Shown: piece by piece, positions 58,549-64,000 of the stretch
How the letters are laid out: every line of letters starts with the position of its first letter
Numbering within the stretch: the stretch's first letter is position 1
Origin: Acidobacteriota bacterium
GTDB taxonomy: Bacteria > Acidobacteriota > Thermoanaerobaculia > UBA5066
Reading direction: 5' to 3'
Assembly: GCA_016716715.1 (NCBI GenBank)
Contig: JADJVE010000002.1
Span: 248,001-312,000 of the forward strand
DNA: 64,000 nt
Notes under the pieces: model-generated
What the model was told of the DNA's origin: nothing
What the model saw: only the letters and a program-made list of their open reading frames with translations
The model's database searches: none
Position numbers and translations under genes: made by a program

Positions 58549-59187
58549 ATGGCGACAGCCCCCCACCCTGATGCCGAGCTCGTCGCGCGCTGCAAGCGCG
58601 GAGACGACGGCGCCTGGGCGGACCTCGTGGCCGCCTACGGCAAGAAGATCTACGGCATCGCCTGGCACATGACGTACGACCGCGCGGAAGCCGAGGAGCT
58701 GACCCAGGAGTGCTTCCTGAAGGTCTGGCAGAACCTCGACCGCTACGAGCCCACCGAGGCGTCGCTCCTCGCGTGGATCGCGGCCCTCTCGCGCAATCTC
58801 TGCATCGACCACTACCGGCGGCGGCGGCGCGAGAAGGGGTTCTCGTTCGTCTCGGACGACGCGGTCTCGACGCTCCTCCCCTCCACGGACGACCCGCAGG
58901 CCGACGCGGTGCGCCGCGAGCGCGTCCGCCTCCTCCTCGACGCCATCGCCGAGCTTCCGGACGAGCTCGCGGAAGTCGTGATCCTCCGCGACCTCGACGG
59001 CCTCGACTACCGCGAGATCGGCGACCTCCTGAAGCTCGCCGACGGCACCGTGAAGTCGCGCCTGAATCGCGCGCGGATCGAGCTCGCGCGCGTCGTCCGC
59101 GCGCGCGTCGGCGCCGGAAACGACGGCCGGTCGCTCTACACGCCGTTCGCCCCGCGCGCAGGCGCGGCCACGGGGGGCGCGCGATGA
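58549..59187 (+). CDS. ECF-type RNA polymerase sigma factor
   Basis: Sigma-70 family factor of 212 residues with only regions 2 and 4. Region 2 reads DRAEAEELTQECFLKVWQNL and AWIAALSRNLCIDHYRRRRR; region 4 reads LPDELAEVVILRDLDGLDYR and GDLLKLADGTVKSRLNRARI. The ATG at 58549 follows an AGAGGA ribosome site. The stop overlaps the next gene (ATGA), a zinc-finger anti-sigma factor, which gives the expected regulatory pair. Target promoters are unknown. Confidence 0.93.
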   Translation: MATAPHPDAELVARCKRGDDGAWADLVAAYGKKIYGIAWHMTYDRAEAEELTQECFLKVWQNLDRYEPTEASLLAWIAALSRNLCIDHYRRRRREKGFSFVSDDAVSTLLPSTDDPQADAVRRERVRLLLDAIAELPDELAEVVILRDLDGLDYREIGDLLKLADGTVKSRLNRARIELARVVRARVGAGNDGRSLYTPFAPRAGAATGGAR

Positions 59188-59969
59188 CCGCCGCCTGCCG
59201 GGCGTTCGAGCAGCGCCTCCTCGCGGCCCTCGACGGCGAGCCGGACACCGCCTCCCTCACCGCACGGGCCTGCGCCAAGGCAGACGCGCACGCCGTCGCC
59301 TGCGACGACTGCGCCGCGCTTGCGGCGCTCGTCGCGGGCCAGGCGGACGCCTTCAAGTTCCTCGCGCGGCCCGCCCCGTCCGAGGCGTTCCTCGCGCGCC
59401 TCGCGGACGAGCCCGACGACGCCGAGGGCCGTCAGACGACGTCGGAGGTTCTCGCGTTCCTGACACCCGGCGCCCTCGCGAAGCCCGAGCCCTCGCCGGC
59501 GCTCCTCGCGCGCCTCGAGGCTCTCCCGCGCGCGTCGGCTCCGGCCCCCGCCCCGTCCAACGTCCGGCGCGGCGCATTCGGTCGCCTGCGCCCGATCCTG
59601 ACGGACTGGCGTTTCGCCGTGACCGCCGCCTACGCGGCGTCGATCCTGGTCTTCGCGCTCCTCAACGTGGACCCGATGGCCGCCGCGCGCGGCGCCGCGA
59701 CCGACCTGACGGCCGCGGGCGAGCGCGCGCTCACGGACGCGCGCGTCGCCGCGGTGAAGCGCGTCGAGGACAGCGCGCTCGGGCGCTACGCCGCGCCGCT
59801 CACGAAGCGCCTCGACTACCGCGTCTACCGCGCGTTCGCCGCGGGCCGCGCGCGCGCGACCGCGTACTCCCAGCTCGTATTCGAGAAGGTCTTCGGCGGC
59901 TCCGTCGAGACCATGCAGTCCGCGGCCGCGCCCGCGCCGGAACCTTCTCCACGCATCCGACGTTCCTGA
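59184..59969 (+). CDS. Putative anti-sigma factor with zinc-finger-like site
   Basis: Protein of 261 residues, coupled to the sigma gene. The N-terminus has a His-Cys-Cys cluster, DAHAVACDDCAALAALV, matching the anti-sigma zinc finger (H-x3-C-x2-C). A long Ala-rich linker is followed by one transmembrane helix (FAVTAAYAASILVFALLNV) and a short external tail. It would hold the sigma factor inactive at the membrane. The binding to zinc is inferred, not proven. Confidence 0.78.
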   Translation: MTAACRAFEQRLLAALDGEPDTASLTARACAKADAHAVACDDCAALAALVAGQADAFKFLARPAPSEAFLARLADEPDDAEGRQTTSEVLAFLTPGALAKPEPSPALLARLEALPRASAPAPAPSNVRRGAFGRLRPILTDWRFAVTAAYAASILVFALLNVDPMAAARGAATDLTAAGERALTDARVAAVKRVEDSALGRYAAPLTKRLDYRVYRAFAAGRARATAYSQLVFEKVFGGSVETMQSAAAPAPEPSPRIRRS

Positions 59970-59985
59970 AGGCAAGGTGAGAACG

Positions 59986-60564
59986 ATGACCGACACCAAC
60001 TCGACCCCCCAGGCTCCTCCCGCGGCCACCTCCGCCTCGGCGCCGCCTCCCCCGCCGCCCGTCGCGTTCGGGCCGGCTTCCGCGCAGCCCGCGTATCCCG
60101 GGTGGGCGAAGAGCCCAGGCGCGGCAGGCGCGTTCGGCATCATGCCGGGCCTCGGCCACCTCTACCTCGGCCTCTACCAGCGCGCCGCGATCTTCTTCGG
60201 CGTCTTCGTCCTCCTGGTCACGCTGGCCGAGCGCTCGCACGGCCCCTTCCCCGGGCTGTTCTTCCCCTTCCTCATCGCGTTCTCGATCATCGACGCGGTT
60301 CGCCAGGCGAAGGCGATCAACGCGACGGGCGCGCCGGAGCCGGGCCTCCTCGGCGGGGAAAAACCGGTCAAGGTGAGCGGCAGCCTCACGGCCGGCATCC
60401 TCCTGATCCTGGTCGGCGGCTTCCTGCTCCTGAACCGCTTCGTCACGATCGACCTGTCGTTCCTGAACGACTGGTGGCCCGCGCTCCTCGTCGTCTTCGG
60501 CGCGTGGCAGGTCTTCACCTACTGGAAGGGAAAGCAGGACGCGACGAAGACCGAAGCCGGCTAG
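59986..60564 (+). CDS. Small membrane protein with LiaI/DUF5668-like region
   Basis: Protein of 192 residues. A Pro/Ala-rich N-terminus leads to several hydrophobic segments: GLGHLYLGLYQRAAIFFGVFV, then LTAGILLILVGGFLLLNRFV and WPALLVVFGAWQVFTYW. The last two form the LiaI-LiaF/DUF5668 transmembrane pattern, associated with envelope-stress genes. The ATG at 59986 is preceded by AAGG. It is probably part of the sigma operon. Its TAG shares the CTAG palindrome with the stop of the convergent gene. Confidence 0.72.
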   Translation: MTDTNSTPQAPPAATSASAPPPPPPVAFGPASAQPAYPGWAKSPGAAGAFGIMPGLGHLYLGLYQRAAIFFGVFVLLVTLAERSHGPFPGLFFPFLIAFSIIDAVRQAKAINATGAPEPGLLGGEKPVKVSGSLTAGILLILVGGFLLLNRFVTIDLSFLNDWWPALLVVFGAWQVFTYWKGKQDATKTEAG

Positions 60565-61085
60565 TCGCCGAGGGACGTCACGAGGACGATCGTCCTCGCG
60601 AGGATCTCCCCGGTGCGCGGGTCGAGGATGCGGTCCTCGATCGCGATCTCGAGGGCCCCGTCGGCGCGGTTCCACCGCGCCGACCGGCTTTGCTGGCCCG
60701 CCGCCTTCGCGACGACGGACGGGTCGCCCTTGATCGCGCCGGAGCGCATCCCGTCCTTCAGGTCGGCCTCGAGGTTCCTCACGGCGAAGATGAACCGGGC
60801 GCCCTTCACTTCCCGCTCGTAGAAGGCGACCGCCTCGTCGAGCGTCTTCGGCGTCGTGAGGACGACGATCTTCAGCTTCTCGAGGCTCTTCTTGATCTGC
60901 TTCTTCTCCGAGCTCGAGCGCGTCGAGTCGGCGTCGAGCTGGGCGAGGGCGGCCTTCGTTTCGGCGGCCGCGCGGCTCGCGTAGATCTCCGTGAAGACCT
61001 GGTCGACGGCTCCGTCCGGAGGGAGCGGCACGCCGGCGACCGGCGACGCGGCGAGGAAGAGGAGGAACGGCAGGAGCGGCGTCAT
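60561..61085 (-). CDS. Secreted protein, unknown function
   Basis: Not recognised; 174 residues with a signal peptide (PLLPFLLFLAASPVAG). The mature part is highly helical and charged (SSSEKKQIKKSLEKLKIVVL; DEAVAFYEREVKGARFIF), with a closing beta segment (LEIAIEDRILDPRTGEIL). It could be a periplasmic adapter. It follows the rhomboid-like gene by 9 bases and probably shares the mutL transcript. Low resemblance to any family I know. Confidence 0.65.
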   Translation of the reverse strand: MTPLLPFLLFLAASPVAGVPLPPDGAVDQVFTEIYASRAAAETKAALAQLDADSTRSSSEKKQIKKSLEKLKIVVLTTPKTLDEAVAFYEREVKGARFIFAVRNLEADLKDGMRSGAIKGDPSVVAKAAGQQSRSARWNRADGALEIAIEDRILDPRTGEILARTIVLVTSLGD

Positions 61086-61094
61086 GCCCGTATT

Positions 61095-62014
61095 CTAGGA
61101 TCCCGCCCGTTCCTTCACGACGATTCGCTCGGGCTGGCCGCTGGCGTAGCGCAGCGAGCATTCCGCGAAGCCCTCGCACCTGACGCAGATGCCGTCCTGG
61201 TCGCCCTTGTAGTCGACCGGCTTGCAGACGTTCACGCCGGGGACGACGAGCTTCCGGAGCTCCTCCTCGAATTCGAGCACGCGCGGCGGCGGGTCGCCTC
61301 CCTGCCGCGCACGGCGCAGCTCCTCGACGCGCGGGAAGAGGTCGCGGTTGCGCTTCTCGAGCGCCACGTCCGCGCGCACCGCTCCCGCGGTCTTGACCGC
61401 GACGACCGCCGACTGCGCCGCCTTCCTGGCCTTGAAGCGGCCGTGGTGGCGGAGCCAGAAGAAGAGGAACCCGGCCCCCGAGCCCGCGACATGGACGAGC
61501 CCGAGGCCGGCGGAGCCCCCAAGGGCCAGTTTCCCGAAATCCCACAGGAGGAACGCGAGGGCGAGCCACGCGAGCCACTTCACCTTCACGGGGATCACGA
61601 AGAACATCAGGAATTCCATGTCCGGGAAGAGCCACGCATACGCGAAGAGCATCGAGATGCCCGTCAGCGCCCCGCCCGACGCGAGAGCGTTCCCGGTCAC
61701 GAGGGCCGCGAGCGAGCCGCCGAGCGTCGCGACGAGCCAGAATGCCGTGAACTCGCCCGTGCCCCACTCCGCCTCGAGCGCCGACCCGAGGATGTAGAGA
61801 ATCAGCGTCCCGAAGAACAGGTCCATGGGACCGGAATTCAGGAACTGGTACGTGACGAACGTCCAGGGCTGCGCGAGGGCGACTCCCGGCCGGAACGCGA
61901 AGAGGGCCAGCGTCCGCTCCGCATCCGCCGCCCTCAGGAAAAAGAAGATGAAGTGGAGCCCGCAGAGCGGGAGCGTGAGCCCGAGCTTCGGGGCAAAGAG
62001 GTCCCGTCCGTTCG

Positions 62015-62018
<4 letters not shown>
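61095..62018 (-). CDS. Rhomboid-like membrane protein lacking the catalytic Ser
   Basis: Protein of 307 residues with a rhomboid-type core of six helices. Where active enzymes have GxSG, it reads SGGALTGISMLFAYAW, so the nucleophile is missing; the HVAGSGAGFLF segment keeps the His. It therefore looks like a pseudoprotease. A soluble C-terminal tail carries a Cys cluster (CKPVDYKGDQDGICVRC, then C further on) that could bind metal. The ATG at 62018 overlaps the mutL stop. It is distinct from the intact rhomboid at 2080-2790. Confidence 0.78.
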
Positions 62019-63832
<1,814 letters not shown>

Positions 63833-63843
63833 GGGCCGGGATG

Positions 63844-64000
63844 TTATCGGGTCCTCAGGACCATGACGGCCTTCTCGACGTCGAGGAGCTCCCGCGGCAG
63901 ATCGCACGAGAGGCATTCGGGGCCCTTCTCGGTCACGAGCACGTCGTCCTCGATCCTCACGCCGGTGTTCCACCACTTCGCGTCGACGCCCTCCATCTTT
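63844..64000 (-). CDS. Xaa-Pro aminopeptidase-like, C-terminal fragment
   Basis: Last 51 codons of an M24 peptidase that enters from the right edge. TGVRIEDDVLVTEKGPECLS carries the final metal-ligand Glu and matches the C-terminus of PepP-type enzymes. It reads toward mutL and ends 11 bases before it, so the two may be co-transcribed. It is a different gene from the Tat-exported peptidase at 35630-36853. Confidence 0.7.
   Translation of the reverse strand, partial: KMEGVDAKWWNTGVRIEDDVLVTEKGPECLSCDLPRELLDVEKAVMVLRTR

Overview
The window is a gene-dense stretch (no gap above 300 bases) of a high-GC bacterial chromosome, about 70% GC by eye. It carries housekeeping genes for translation, DNA repair, cell wall, nucleotide and nitrogen metabolism. 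No rRNA, tRNA, CRISPR array, insertion sequence or prophage gene was seen. The mix of a class I-alpha glutamine synthetase, a MoxR/Bat operon, a lysine 6-aminotransferase, many GTG and TTG starts and 1-4 base stop/start overlaps suits Acidobacteriota or a neighbouring high-GC Gram-negative phylum. This placement is tentative, because no marker gene settles it.

Layout. 1-5461 (reverse): PlsC-type acyltransferase, MFS transporter, rhomboid protease, HU, rsmB, fmt. 5553-10402: second HU, then ftsK-uppP-rsmA (reverse) and trxA. 10406-18731: a small secreted protein, then a forward Bat operon (MoxR ATPase, DUF58, anchored protein, vWA, vWA-TPR fusion, BatD). 18780-24344 (forward): GAF-GGDEF protein, lat, mtgA, Ig-like lipoprotein, glgA. 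24346-32616 (mostly reverse): two related secreted proteins, suhB, a hydrolase, a receiver-like protein, pyrC-pyrB-pyrR, and a membrane glycosyltransferase-like protein. 32642-37610 (forward): queA, kup, Xaa-Pro peptidase, cytidylate kinase-like protein. 37653-43150: glnA (reverse), then HD protein, AlkA-like glycosylase, ogt, amidohydrolase, UspA. 43166-54419: a GMC oxidoreductase with its small subunit, an RmlC-like epimerase, an amino-acid permease, a second glycosyltransferase-like protein, pcnB, a gluzincin peptidase, a serine hydrolase and a CpeT-like protein. 54416-64000: typA, a frameshifted hydrolase, an ECF sigma/anti-sigma pair, an inactive rhomboid-like protein, mutL and the end of a PepP-like peptidase.

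The most unusual feature is a family of short, low-GC, purine-rich arms. The core of the rightward arm reads GATTTCTTNGAAGGTGAAGA, extended by a purine tract. The arms are scattered through unrelated genes, mostly inside coding sequence, and usually occur as inverted pairs 40-200 bases apart. In every pair found the purine-rich arm comes first and the pyrimidine-rich arm second. Identical stretches of 21 to 25 bases occur in different genes and different reading frames, so this is a real dispersed repeat. Several pairs share private variants in both arms. In fmt and the AlkA-like gene the arms overlie normal codons without lengthening the protein, and the loops are ordinary host sequence. The geometry resembles REPIN-type doublets, but the coding location and lack of inserted length are unusual.

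Expression. Many first genes have a -10-like hexamer only 6-10 bases before the start codon, which suggests leaderless mRNAs. Two genes (mtgA, glgA) appear to start with CTG. Clear GC-rich bidirectional terminators separate two convergent pairs.
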